The notes under the pieces were generated by a model, which saw only the letters and a program-made list of their open reading frames with translations, had not been told where the DNA came from and made no database searches. A stretch of DNA of 59,125 nucleotides from Candidatus Zixiibacteriota bacterium (GTDB lineage Bacteria > Zixibacteria > MSB-5A5 > UBA10806), in contig JAHEDG010000002.1 in assembly GCA_024641335.1 (NCBI GenBank), positions 58,791 to 117,915 on the forward strand, in the 5' to 3' direction. Position numbers and translations under genes: made by a program. Numbering within the stretch: position 1 is the stretch's first letter; every line of letters begins with the position of its first letter. Below are positions 18,026 through 26,933 of the stretch, piece by piece.

Positions 18026-18751
18026 TCATAACTTTGCTATTATAATCAGGTCCTTTGACTTCAGGCCGAATCTTTCTCTATTATAGCCGCCCAATGATGT
18101 TATTCTTCGAAATCCGGCGCCGCCAAGCTCTCCTGCCAGGTCTTTCTTAAGCCAGGGGTGAATCTTATTCCTGGTCGTTTTGACAGCCGGCGGGATTTTC
18201 GATGTATCCACCAGGGTAACGGCGAAATCGATCGATTTTTTTCCGTATCCGTACTGTTTGATTCTGATCATATCCGGGGCGGTATCCACCGCGAATGTTA
18301 GCGGCCTGTCTCGCATGATCCGATCATAATTCAGAATTTGAAACAACACCGATCCGCCCGGCTTGAGATGATTGGCGCAGTTTCTAAAAAGTTTCCTGCT
18401 GTCTGCAAGATTTCCGAGCAAAGGCAGCGTATTACCCAGACAAAGCAATAGATCGAATTTCTCCCTCAACCTGATCTTGGTTATATCCCCGTAAAGGAAC
18501 CGGGTATCGGCCCTGTGGAGCCTGGCTTTAGCTCTGGCCTTCCTCAACATATCCTCTGAATAATCGACACCGGTTACCCTATAACCCTCAGCAGTCAGTC
18601 CGACCCCAACCGTGCCGGTACCGCATCCGAATTCCAGGATATCCTTTGCCTCCAGGGATCGGACCAGGTTCAACAGGCCCGGGGGTAAAAGTGATTCCCG
18701 TTTGACGAATCTATCGTAACTGCCGGCGAACTTCCCTTTGATTTTTGACAA
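18026..18751 (-). CDS. class I SAM-dependent methyltransferase
   Basis: A 241-residue cytoplasmic methyltransferase. Motif I is ILEFGCGTGTVG (about 36-47), the acidic end of beta-2 is GVDYSED, and motif II/III is FDLLLCLGNTLPLL. The substrate cannot be inferred. The start is TTG at 18751, four bases after a strong GGGAGG site. It stands alone between tRNA-Glu and a divergent T9SS gene. Confidence 0.85.
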   Translation of the reverse strand: MSKIKGKFAGSYDRFVKRESLLPPGLLNLVRSLEAKDILEFGCGTGTVGVGLTAEGYRVTGVDYSEDMLRKARAKARLHRADTRFLYGDITKIRLREKFDLLLCLGNTLPLLGNLADSRKLFRNCANHLKPGGSVLFQILNYDRIMRDRPLTFAVDTAPDMIRIKQYGYGKKSIDFAVTLVDTSKIPPAVKTTRNKIHPWLKKDLAGELGGAGFRRITSLGGYNRERFGLKSKDLIIIAKL

Positions 18752-18997
18752 ATTACCTCCCGAAAGAGAATATCGGTGATCTTCAATCGAACAGGCATTT
18801 TAGCAAATAAGCTTCCGGAGTCAAGAGGAATCGTATTGGTGAAGCTACTGTAAAATTACGAATTTGCGGAAATATTCGATTTTTTGTTGCGGAATTCCAT
18901 TTTTATTGTATCTTAATTGGTGAGAATATTAATTAAAGCGAATTTTCTCGATTGTTAAGCAGCTTAATGAAAAAAGCCCATTAAAACGGAGGAGAGA

Positions 18998-20698
18998 ATG
19001 AAAAAAACGTTAATGGTGTTTTTGCTACTGTTGCTTTTCGCCGTCCTGGCGCTGGCGGAAAAGCCCGCAAAGCTGAATCGCGCGCCGGTGCCTTTTGACG
19101 GCCGCAACGCCTATGAGGGGAACATCGCGGTTCCCCCATCGAATCCGGTTATTTCAAGCTCGCCGGGAGACAGTATCGGAGTCTCCTACTATGCCTACCA
19201 GACCAATGGTTCCACCGGAAACAGGATTTCTGTTGATTCCGATGGTAATATCCATGTCGCCTGGACCAAGGGTATGGCCGCCGCAGGCAGGCCGCGGTAT
19301 GTGAACTATAATTACCGGGATTCTGATAATAACTGGCTGGGAGATACCAGAGTGAGCACGGATAACGGAACAGGTTTTGTCGTTATGGATATCCTGCCGG
19401 ACGGTCGTGCTATACCCGTATACCACACGGCCGATGTCACTCCATCGCATTCTATCCTGGCGCGAGATGCTTTTGCCGGATTTGGTATTTTCGAGGAATT
19501 CGATATTCCGTCAAATGGAATCGAATATATCTGGCCTTACGCGTCGCGAGATTTCAATGGTAAAATCCATGTGATTAACGCCGATTACAATTCGACCAAC
19601 CTGGCTTATACCTATTCTACTAATGATGGTGAAACCTGGGCCGCATATACGATTTTCGGAACTTATGATGTTCTCAGTTACACAATCTGCAGCTCGCCAG
19701 TCTCACCCAAAACCGCGATTTTGTATACTTTCGATACCGGATCAGGTTTCAGCGACGTGTTTTATTTCGAAACGACAGATGGTACTAACTGGAACTGGGG
19801 TGACCCATACAATATCACCGAGTTTGTTTCCAGCGACTCGATGTCGGCCTATGCCGACATAGACGGCATTTACGACTACAACGATAATCTTCATATCGCC
19901 TACCAGGGACAGCTGGCCGATGCCGACGGAGTCTATATCGTCGGCGACCTGATGCATTGGAGTGTCTCCACCGGACATAATTTCGTCGCGTCATCGCCGG
20001 ATAATTGTTCGCCCATTAACTATTGTACATGCATATGCAAAATGAGCCTCGGTGTGAATCCGGTTAATAATAACCTCTATGCCCTCTGGTCGGAGCTTTC
20101 CGAGGATGATGTCTCCGCCGCCGGTTTTTCCAATGGCGAGCTCTATGCCGCCGCTTCGGCTGATGGCGGCGCCAACTGGTTCGAAAAGGTCAATCTGACC
20201 AATTCGCCTTCCCCTGGGTGCAGCCCGCCTAACTGCGACAGCGATGTCTGGTCATCCTTGGCTGAGAAGGTAGACGGCGATCTGCACATCATGTATATTG
20301 ATGACAATGACGCCGGAGCCGAATGGCGCCCTGAAGGAGCCTGGACCAACAACAGAGTCCTGTACCTGGAAATCGACGAACTGGATCTTCTGCCGACAGC
20401 GGTACATGACGATATCGATCTGCCCTTCGAATTCAATCTTGGAGAGAACTACCCGAACCCATTCAACGCCGAAACCATAATCCCGCTCGAGGGGGAACTC
20501 AGGGACGGACGAGTAGCCATTTATGATATCGCCGGACGCCTCATCAGAGACTTTAATATAACTTCAGAGACCCACTCAATCACCTGGGACGGTACCAACA
20601 GCGCCGGAACGGTTGTCTCCAGCGGTACCTATTTTTACTCGGTCAGCTTCGACGGCTTCGGAACAGCCGCCGTCAGGAAGATGACGATGCTGAAGTAA
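18998..20698 (+). CDS. secreted sialidase-fold protein with T9SS C-terminal sorting signal
   Basis: A 566-residue exported protein with a Sec signal peptide (about 1-20). The middle looks like a BNR/Asp-box beta-propeller: STNDGETWAAY (about 206) and SADGGANWFEK (about 387) match the S-x-D-x-G-x-x-W box, and VDSDGNIHVAW, FNGKIHVI and YNDNLHIAY mark successive blades. The last ~85 residues form a Por-type sorting domain with the NYPNPFN motif, VAIYDIAGRLIRDF and GTYFYSVSFDG, as used by the type IX secretion system. No catalytic sialidase residues could be assigned. Ribosome site GGAGGAGAG precedes ATG. Confidence 0.88.
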   Translation: MKKTLMVFLLLLLFAVLALAEKPAKLNRAPVPFDGRNAYEGNIAVPPSNPVISSSPGDSIGVSYYAYQTNGSTGNRISVDSDGNIHVAWTKGMAAAGRPRYVNYNYRDSDNNWLGDTRVSTDNGTGFVVMDILPDGRAIPVYHTADVTPSHSILARDAFAGFGIFEEFDIPSNGIEYIWPYASRDFNGKIHVINADYNSTNLAYTYSTNDGETWAAYTIFGTYDVLSYTICSSPVSPKTAILYTFDTGSGFSDVFYFETTDGTNWNWGDPYNITEFVSSDSMSAYADIDGIYDYNDNLHIAYQGQLADADGVYIVGDLMHWSVSTGHNFVASSPDNCSPINYCTCICKMSLGVNPVNNNLYALWSELSEDDVSAAGFSNGELYAAASADGGANWFEKVNLTNSPSPGCSPPNCDSDVWSSLAEKVDGDLHIMYIDDNDAGAEWRPEGAWTNNRVLYLEIDELDLLPTAVHDDIDLPFEFNLGENYPNPFNAETIIPLEGELRDGRVAIYDIAGRLIRDFNITSETHSITWDGTNSAGTVVSSGTYFYSVSFDGFGTAAVRKMTMLK

Positions 20699-20751
20699 AA
20701 TTCAGGGAATTTACTTAAATCAGCGTGTCATAAATTTTATGACCGCTATGG

Positions 20752-20780
20752 GGCCGCCCCAACCGGGCGGCCTTTTTTTA
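20752..20780 (+). terminator. rho-independent terminator of the T9SS cargo gene
   Basis: Stem ggccgcc/ggcggcc with a short loop followed by seven T residues, about 55 bases after the stop codon. Confidence 0.9.
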
Positions 20781-20838
20781 TCGCGGGAACCGAATTACGA
20801 AAATGATTGTTATTTTTAAAAAACAGGACGGGAGGTCT

Positions 20839-21927
20839 ATGAAAAAACTGCTAACAACCTTGATTCTGACAGCGGCGGTCTTATTGACGACAGCCGCCAT
20901 ATCTTCGGGTTTACCGCGATTCGCCGCCAAAGCTGAGCAAAAATGCAACCTTTGCCATGTCGGTCCGACGGGGGGAGGTATGAGAAATTCGTTTGGCTCG
21001 CAGTTTTTCGGTATGACCGAACTGGCCGCGCACTCGACTCCATTCGAGGAGATATCCGAATTCAATCCCAGAATTTCGGAGATCCTGTCCCTGGGTATGG
21101 ATATGAGATCGCAATATGTTTATGACGAATCGAGCGAGATTTCCACGTTCTTTCAGATGGAAGGGAATTTCTATGTCAGCGCTGATCTGAATGAACGTTT
21201 TTCCTTGAATTTGAATAAGGGTCTTTATCAGGGTTTCGAAATTTACGGTATGGGGTATATTCTGCCCTATAAAGGATATTTCCGTATAGGTAAATTCCAG
21301 CCGGCTTACGGATGGCGTTTCGCGGATCATACTTCCTTTGTCAGAGAGAAAATGCTCTGGCCTCCCAACTCTACCGATACAGGTTTCGAATTGGGGGTTT
21401 ATCCTCACGGAATATCTGCTAATGTCGGTTTCTTCAACGGTTCCGGCGGTATGTTCGACGACGGCAAGGGGAAAGCGATATCGACAAGGGTAGAGGCTAG
21501 AAAAAATATCGGGGGTCTCGGCCTCGGCCTCGGCGGATCATATTATCTCAACGACGGACCGGCCGGGGATAAAACCATGTACGGGTCGTTCTATTACGCC
21601 AACCTGCTCCACGGAAAGATCATATACCTGGGAGAATTCGATTGGCTGGAGAATAAGGAGTCGGTTCCTTCCGGGTTGATCTCGCTGGCTTCCACGCAGA
21701 AATTGAGCCTGTTATTGCGACAGGGGATCTGGCTGGAAGGGTCTTATGATTTTTATGATCCCGATATTGATATACAATCCGGTACAGTCGTCAGATACGG
21801 ATTGGGCCTCGATTATTTCCCCTACGGTTTTCTGGAAATCGAACCCAATATACGTTACTATGACGATTCCTACGGGCTTAATGAAAAATATATTTTGTTT
21901 AACGCGCAGTTTCACTTCTTCTTTTAG
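20839..21927 (+). CDS. outer-membrane beta-barrel with an N-terminal heme-c motif
   Basis: A 362-residue exported protein: signal peptide (about 1-24), then a short segment with one heme-binding motif, CNLCH (mature residues ~10-14), followed by a Gly-rich turn. The remainder has alternating aromatic beta-strands, for example GYFRIGKFQPAYGWRF, GLGLGLGGSYYL and YGLGLDYFPYGFLEIEPNI. It ends in HFFF, a C-terminal aromatic signature of outer-membrane barrels. Such proteins may place a heme in or at a porin for electron transfer. The start ATG at 20839 follows GGGAGG; an in-frame ATG at 20803 adds a charged stretch that would spoil the signal peptide. Confidence 0.75.
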   Translation: MKKLLTTLILTAAVLLTTAAISSGLPRFAAKAEQKCNLCHVGPTGGGMRNSFGSQFFGMTELAAHSTPFEEISEFNPRISEILSLGMDMRSQYVYDESSEISTFFQMEGNFYVSADLNERFSLNLNKGLYQGFEIYGMGYILPYKGYFRIGKFQPAYGWRFADHTSFVREKMLWPPNSTDTGFELGVYPHGISANVGFFNGSGGMFDDGKGKAISTRVEARKNIGGLGLGLGGSYYLNDGPAGDKTMYGSFYYANLLHGKIIYLGEFDWLENKESVPSGLISLASTQKLSLLLRQGIWLEGSYDFYDPDIDIQSGTVVRYGLGLDYFPYGFLEIEPNIRYYDDSYGLNEKYILFNAQFHFFF

Positions 21928-21935
21928 GGGGAGTT

Positions 21936-22586
21936 ATGAATATGGATAGATTGTCGCCTCTGGAATATATGTTAGCTCTCGCCGCAGTTATATCGGTCGG
22001 GTTATCCTGCGCCGACAACGGGATCGCCCCGGAAAACCGTCCGCCCGCAATCACATCGAGCGTCGCGGTGGAAGCGTTGACCGATTCTCTGTTCAGTTAC
22101 ACCGTTCATGCTTCCGATCCAGATGGGGACGCTCTTACTATAGAGATCGTTGATATTCCGAGTTGGACTTCGGTAAGTGGTACGGTCATCAGCGGTACCC
22201 CGACGGCTCAAACCCCGGATACTTCCTTCATGGCGATAGCCTCGGACGGATTCTTATCAGATACCGCGATGGTCTCTGTATCGATAGTCACCCAGATCAG
22301 CCCGGTATCATATTCGGGTGATATTCAGCCTATTTTCAACTCCAACTGTTCCGGCTGCCATGTAGGGGGAAATCAGGGCGGATTGACCTTGAACAGCTAT
22401 ACTTCGCTGATGCAGGGGGGCAATTCCGGCGCGGTGGTCGTTGCCGGCGATCCGGATAACAGCAGAATTATCCAGAGGCTCGAAGGGACGGTAACCCCGC
22501 GGATGCCTTTCCAGCAGCCGCCGCTTTTACCGGGAGATATCCAGCTTATCCGCGATTGGATCTCCCAGGGCGCGCACGATAATTAG
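21936..22586 (+). CDS. lipoprotein with Ig-like repeat and Planctomycete-type cytochrome c domain
   Basis: A 216-residue lipoprotein with lipobox VGLSC near residue 25. A cadherin/Ig-like domain follows (PPAITSSVAVEAL through DTSFMAIASDGF), then a PSCyt1-like cytochrome c domain: YSGDIQPIFNSNCSGCHVGG contains the CxxCH motif, and GDPDNSRIIQRLEG and MPFQQPPLLPGDIQLIRDWISQG match that family's distal parts. It starts 9 bases after the heme-motif barrel gene, so the two probably work together in envelope electron transfer. A second ATG six bases downstream is better spaced from GGGGGAG. Confidence 0.85.
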   Translation: MNMDRLSPLEYMLALAAVISVGLSCADNGIAPENRPPAITSSVAVEALTDSLFSYTVHASDPDGDALTIEIVDIPSWTSVSGTVISGTPTAQTPDTSFMAIASDGFLSDTAMVSVSIVTQISPVSYSGDIQPIFNSNCSGCHVGGNQGGLTLNSYTSLMQGGNSGAVVVAGDPDNSRIIQRLEGTVTPRMPFQQPPLLPGDIQLIRDWISQGAHDN

Positions 22587-22624
22587 GATATCCGCGGATA
22601 TTCGATTATTTCGTTTATCTATGT

Positions 22625-22654
22625 CGTAGGGGTTTGATTAATCAAACCCCTACG
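22625..22654. repeat. perfect 30-base palindrome
   Basis: Fifteen bases (22625-22639, cgtaggggtttgatt) are followed immediately by their exact reverse complement (22640-22654). The following ttatgttttt could let it act as a terminator for the upstream pair of genes, but the lack of a loop and the perfect symmetry look more like a dispersed intergenic palindromic repeat. Confidence 0.8.
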
Positions 22655-22894
22655 GTTATGTTTTTAGACGTTGTGGTCGGCGGACGCCCTCGTCGGCCGG
22701 CATGCCCTGACCCCATTTGCCCCGCTCCAGGCAAAAGGCCGTTTTTTCAAACGCCCCCACGAATAGAGATTAATAATTGTCGGTTGGGGCCGGGTTCCCC
22801 GACCACTTTTATTTCCCCTTTGACATCCCACCCGAAATCCGTATTTTGGCATCTGTTTATAAGATAGGCGACTGAAAAAGGATGATTCAAACTA
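22655..22894. repeat. repeat-like noncoding stretch
   Basis: A G/C-rich noncoding segment ahead of gatE. The stretch near its left end (gtggtcggcggacgccc, 22674-22690) and the reverse complement of its right part (ggtcggggaacccggcccc, near 22784-22803) are partly similar, as in degenerate inverted terminal repeats. No coding frame is convincing. Confidence 0.35.
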
Positions 22895-24781
22895 ATGACC
22901 AACAACGATAAATACCGGCAATTAGGCTTCAAATGCGGCCTGGAGATCCATCAGCAGCTGCTCACCGAAAAAAAGCTTTTCTGCCGCTGCCCCGCTTACT
23001 ATCGCAACGACCGACCGGACGGTCAGATTGTCCGGCATATGCGGCCAACCCTTTCGGAGTTAGGCGAGTACGACGGTACCGCGCTCATGGAATTCAAGAC
23101 CAAAAAAAATATAACCTACCAGCTCTACCGGGAAAACAGCTGTACATACGAACTCGACGATACCCCGCCGTTCCCGATCAACAGGCAGGCGTTGGAGATC
23201 GCCTTGAAGTTAGCCATGCTGCTCAATTGCGCGGTTGTCGACGAGCTTCATGTCTCTCGCAAGCAGTATCTCGACGGTTCCATCCCGACCGGCTTTCAGC
23301 GTACCGCCATTGTGGGAGTTGACGGCTGGGTGCCGTATAAAGGACGGAAAATCCATATCACTCATCTTTGCCTGGAGGAGGATGCCTGCCGGGAGGTTTC
23401 CGATATCGGGCACGAAATAATCTTCCGCACCGACCGTCTTTCTATGCCGCTTTTAGAGGTTATCACGGCTCCTGATATGCTCGATCCAACCGAAGCGATG
23501 GAGGTCAATGCCTTGATCGGTATGATACTCAAAGCCAGCGGGCTGGTCAGACGGGGCATTGGCTCGGTTCGTCAGGATGTCAACGTTTCCATAGCCGGAG
23601 GCGACAGAGTGGAGATTAAAGGGACTCCGCACTCCTGGATGTCCGGGGAGCTGACCGCTATCGAGGCCGAAAGACAGGCGGCTTTGCTCGGTATAAAAGA
23701 GACTCTGCGTTTAAGAGGGATCAACGATAAGACATTGCATGGCGAGAAATTCGATCTGACCGATTCGTTCGCTGATCTGAAGAACCCGATAATAGAGGAG
23801 AGCCGGGTTAACGGCTGGAAGATCAAGGGTATCAAGCTCGATGGTTTCGCGGGTATCATGAGCCGGCCGGTTCAGCCCGGTAAATTCTTCGCCGACGAGT
23901 TGGCCGGTCGAGTCAGGGTGATCGCCTGCCTGGATCGGATGCCCAATATAGCAGTTTCCGATATCCCCCAATCCGCCGGATTCACCGTGGAAAGCTGGCT
24001 GCGAATTCGCAAGCAGTGCGGTTGCAAGCATACCGACGCGGTCGTGCTGACGTGGGGGGCAGAGGACGATGTCAACACGGCGCTGTCGGAGATTAAGATC
24101 AGGGCTATAGAGGCCACCAGGGGAGTACCCCAGGAGACTCGGCAATCAATTGGCTCCGGGGTAACAGATTTCGAGCGAATTCTCCCCGGCGCCGATCGAA
24201 TGTACCCCGATACCGACAGCCCGCCGGTTAAGATCACCGCCGAATGGCTCGACAGGCTGCGCGCGGAACTGCCCGAACCGGCCTATAAGCTAATTGATAA
24301 ATGGGAGAAAAAAGGGGCATCAACCGATATAGCCGAAAAAGCGGTGGTCTCGCCGCAGGCGGCGCTGTTCGACAGGCTGGTAAATGATACCGAAACCAAT
24401 CCAGGCCTAATCTGGAGCGGCCTGAAAAAACTCTCCGGCTCGGATCATCTGTTCCTGAACGGGAATGCCCAGCATTTTATTACGCTGTTCAAAACCTACG
24501 AGGCCAAGAAGATCACCCGCGATTCGCTGTTTGATATCCTCGAACAGGCCGGACGCGGCGGCAACGGATCGATCCCCGATATGATCGAAAATCACGCTCT
24601 TGTCGATATCGATTCGCCGGAGGTAACCGCCCTGATCGCCGAATTCAAATCCGAGACCGCCGACATGATCTTCCGCAGCGACGACGACCGTATCAATTAC
24701 ATCTGCGGCCGTATCAAAGCCAGTTTCGGCGGCCGTGTGGATGGAGCCGGGGTGCGGGGGAGAGTAGTGGATGGGGTATAG
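22895..24781 (+). CDS. gatE: archaeal-type Glu-tRNA(Gln) amidotransferase subunit E (GatE)
   Basis: A 628-residue protein of the GatB/GatE fold with the E-type signature GLEIHQQLLTEKKLFCRCP (residues 13-31). The long insertion near 325-410 (GRVRVIACLDRMPNIAVSDIP and following) is the AspRS-like GAD domain that separates GatE from GatB. A tRNA-binding tail follows (SRITRD-like TRDSLFDILEQAGRGG). GatE with the asparaginase-like GatD converts Glu-tRNA(Gln) to Gln-tRNA(Gln) in archaea. No gatD lies in this window. The last ~15 residues are a repetitive G/V/R tail. Only a weak GGA lies ahead of the ATG. Confidence 0.9.
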   Translation: MTNNDKYRQLGFKCGLEIHQQLLTEKKLFCRCPAYYRNDRPDGQIVRHMRPTLSELGEYDGTALMEFKTKKNITYQLYRENSCTYELDDTPPFPINRQALEIALKLAMLLNCAVVDELHVSRKQYLDGSIPTGFQRTAIVGVDGWVPYKGRKIHITHLCLEEDACREVSDIGHEIIFRTDRLSMPLLEVITAPDMLDPTEAMEVNALIGMILKASGLVRRGIGSVRQDVNVSIAGGDRVEIKGTPHSWMSGELTAIEAERQAALLGIKETLRLRGINDKTLHGEKFDLTDSFADLKNPIIEESRVNGWKIKGIKLDGFAGIMSRPVQPGKFFADELAGRVRVIACLDRMPNIAVSDIPQSAGFTVESWLRIRKQCGCKHTDAVVLTWGAEDDVNTALSEIKIRAIEATRGVPQETRQSIGSGVTDFERILPGADRMYPDTDSPPVKITAEWLDRLRAELPEPAYKLIDKWEKKGASTDIAEKAVVSPQAALFDRLVNDTETNPGLIWSGLKKLSGSDHLFLNGNAQHFITLFKTYEAKKITRDSLFDILEQAGRGGNGSIPDMIENHALVDIDSPEVTALIAEFKSETADMIFRSDDDRINYICGRIKASFGGRVDGAGVRGRVVDGV

Positions 24782-24800
24782 CTAACAATTTTTAAAATAG

Positions 24801-26021
24801 TTATTTGTAAAATTCGTCAATAATTCGTTTTAGTGCCTTTAGATCATCTTCGTTTTTATCCTTGAGCTTCGAAAGTATAGGACATTTTCTTAGATTCATT
24901 TTCCATTCATCATAAATAAGGCCAATTTCATAACCATCGAGGTTCCGATGACGGAATTTGAAGCCGATGTAATTTGCAATGTTTTCAAGAGCATATGATT
25001 TTATTGGAAGCGCGATCGCATTCCTTAATTCTATCAAAACATCGAAGAATGAGACATTATCTGGCAAAGCTAGGCGATAATGTTTCAATCTATTTATTAG
25101 TACTCTTTCGTCAAATTTAGAGCCTGAAAATATAATTATTTCGCTTGGCTTTATTTTCACTAATATTTTCTGAAATTTTGATATGACAGTTGATTCTTGC
25201 CGTGGAGTGTAAGCTACCAATTGTTCAAATACATTTAATTTGTATGAGTAAATGCCAATCATCCAAATACGGTTTCCTCCCAGATCCGTTTCAATATCTA
25301 AGCACAGAGGATTTTCGCCAATATTTCTTAGGGATTTGATATTAACGGTTACGTTATGGTAATGAGAGAAGGCTCGCATTTTAAGTAATCCGGCTTGTTG
25401 GATTCCACATTTCAAGATCCTGTTAATATCAATTTCTTTTAACATAATAAATGATTTTATAGTCTTAATGCCAGCTTCATGAAGTTGCATCATCCGCCTG
25501 TGTGCGATACCTTGGATTGTTTCAACACGAAGCCACCCGCGCCGCTTAATTTGCTGGAACCGTTTCTTTTCTGGACTAATATATCTCGAAACCCTTCCTT
25601 TACCGAATGCGCTATATTTCCCTGCAAGGCTATCTTCATCTGTTTTATAATATAAGCTTTGGTAAATCCCTAGTTTTCTAATCTCCTCTTCTACTCTAAA
25701 AACGTCCTTTACAGCTTCCCAATTTCTTGTGTAAACGACTATAACACCCTCATCCTGTTTAATGCCACGCGGTTGGCCCATTGCGGTAGAACATTTACTT
25801 TTTGGTCCTAATAGTCCCTTCTCCGTAGCTGTTTTTATTTTTTTCCAAAGCCCGTCAATTTTCTTAAAAGAGGCGAATGTTAGCCACTTTCCGGTTTTAG
25901 AGTGAATACTTGAAGCACGCTTTACGGATGTATTTTTATTTTCAGCAAAAACCCAAGGATAGTCATTTATGCGGGATGGTGTTTCTTTCTTATCCTCGTA
26001 TAGATTTGTTGATCTTTTCAC
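24801..26021 (-). CDS. RNase H-fold exonuclease-like protein with HhH-like region, AT-rich
   Basis: A 406-residue protein whose C-terminal ~200 residues match a DEDD/RNase_H_2 (YprB or TM0106-like) exonuclease fold: LCLDIETDLGG supplies the first D-x-E, IIFSGSKFDERVL a further Asp, and SYALENIANYIGFKFRH the conserved Leu/Ile-rich helix. Residues ~185-215 (LHEAGIKTIKSFIMLKEIDINRIL) resemble a helix-hairpin-helix. The N-terminal half is basic. The DNA is much more AT-rich than its neighbours (19 of 60 G+C at 24841-24900), suggesting recent transfer. The start is GTG at 26021 after GAGGA. Its exact substrate is unknown. Confidence 0.7.
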   Translation of the reverse strand: MKRSTNLYEDKKETPSRINDYPWVFAENKNTSVKRASSIHSKTGKWLTFASFKKIDGLWKKIKTATEKGLLGPKSKCSTAMGQPRGIKQDEGVIVVYTRNWEAVKDVFRVEEEIRKLGIYQSLYYKTDEDSLAGKYSAFGKGRVSRYISPEKKRFQQIKRRGWLRVETIQGIAHRRMMQLHEAGIKTIKSFIMLKEIDINRILKCGIQQAGLLKMRAFSHYHNVTVNIKSLRNIGENPLCLDIETDLGGNRIWMIGIYSYKLNVFEQLVAYTPRQESTVISKFQKILVKIKPSEIIIFSGSKFDERVLINRLKHYRLALPDNVSFFDVLIELRNAIALPIKSYALENIANYIGFKFRHRNLDGYEIGLIYDEWKMNLRKCPILSKLKDKNEDDLKALKRIIDEFYK

Positions 26022-26477
26022 TTTTGAATCCTCATTCTTATAAACATGATCAAAAATATTACCAGATATCCCTTAGAGCCATCAAAAATATTCGATTGTC
26101 GAATGGTATAACAAGTATCCCATAATCCGATTTAGGATCATTAATATCTCGATCTACCATATAATTTAATAAACATAAGCACCCTTATCAAGTAAAGTTA
26201 TTGGTAGAGCATTAGTCGATCGTTCTGTGCTTGCCCATACCTCCCGCCGCGCCAACCTGCCCGGCGATCGCGGCGCACGGGGACTTACGCTACGCACAAG
26301 TATTCATGTGGCGACAACTCTCAGCACCTGCCGCAAAGTGGCAGTAGGTCAAAATCCCCGCGGTTTTGACAAGATATGACTGATGACGGCCGAGGCAGCG
26401 GTCAGGTTCGGAGACCTGACCGCACAAGACTGCCGGTTTCGGCTTTTGTATGAAAAAAAGATGTCGCCCTGAAGTAA
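26022..26477. repeat. noncoding stretch with a cluster of hairpins
   Basis: The first ~180 bases are AT-rich like the nuclease gene. From about 26220 the composition turns GC-rich and a series of inverted repeats begins: ctgcc/ggcag (26328-26344), gtcaaaa/ttttgac (26348-26370), and a nested element at 26389-26443. The core arms of that element, gcggtcaggt and acctgaccgc (26398-26407 and 26414-26423), are perfect, with outer arms ggcag/ctgcc and gccga/tcggc. It may be a dispersed palindromic element or a terminator region. An apparent short frame across it is a by-product of the repeats. Confidence 0.6.
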
Positions 26478-26807
26478 TCAACCCCACTTGCCTTTTTTCA
26501 TATGGCCGGCTAACTCGGCGTTGACCGAACCCAAAAGCATCTCGGAGCAGTTTTTCGCCTTGGTAAAGATCTTCACACAGGCCGGATCGAGGTTGTCCTC
26601 GATACCTTCCTCGGCGATATCCATCATGTCGGCCAGTAGTCCGGCCAGTGTCATATGCAGCGAATTGGTATACCTGGAACGGTTGATAAGCTCGACCGCG
26701 TCATCCGGCAGCTTCTCGAATTTTTCCCCGGGCGCGCCACACTTGGGGCATTTATCGGGAGCGTCGTCCCCCTCGTGAATGTACCCGCAGGAAGAACATC
26801 TCCACAT
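26478..26807 (-). CDS. rubredoxin-like protein with helical C-terminal domain
   Basis: A 109-residue protein. The N-terminus is a rubredoxin/rubrerythrin-type Fe(Cys)4 knuckle pair, CSSCGYIHEGDDAPDKCPKCGAP, followed by a helical domain of ~70 residues (SLHMTLAGLLADMMDIAEEG). Such proteins usually serve in oxidative-stress electron transfer with rubrerythrin or superoxide reductase, neither of which is nearby. The start is ATG at 26807 with AAGGAG five bases before it; an in-frame TTG 15 bases earlier lies ahead of that site. Confidence 0.88.
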   Translation of the reverse strand: MWRCSSCGYIHEGDDAPDKCPKCGAPGEKFEKLPDDAVELINRSRYTNSLHMTLAGLLADMMDIAEEGIEDNLDPACVKIFTKAKNCSEMLLGSVNAELAGHMKKGKWG

Positions 26808-26933
26808 AAAATCTCCTTTCAATTATAATTATTCCTGCCTTGAGAATAATGCATCGGCTGTCCATATTCAAGAAGAAAAAAGGGAGGAACTGAAAGTTCC
26901 TCCCGAAATACTCTTTGCAATATCCTTAACCGA

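Noticed and set aside
22630-22649. FNR-type site in the 30-base palindrome
   Set aside because: TTGAT and ATCAA occur but with a 2-base and not a 4-base spacer, and no anaerobic operon starts there.
22895-24781. Bacterial GatB
   Set aside because: The GLEIHQQL signature and the long GAD insertion are of GatE type; GatB has GLEVHVQL and lacks the insertion.
26290-26487. 65-codon frame on the minus strand
   Set aside because: It is produced by the palindromic repeats in this noncoding stretch and lacks a ribosome site.
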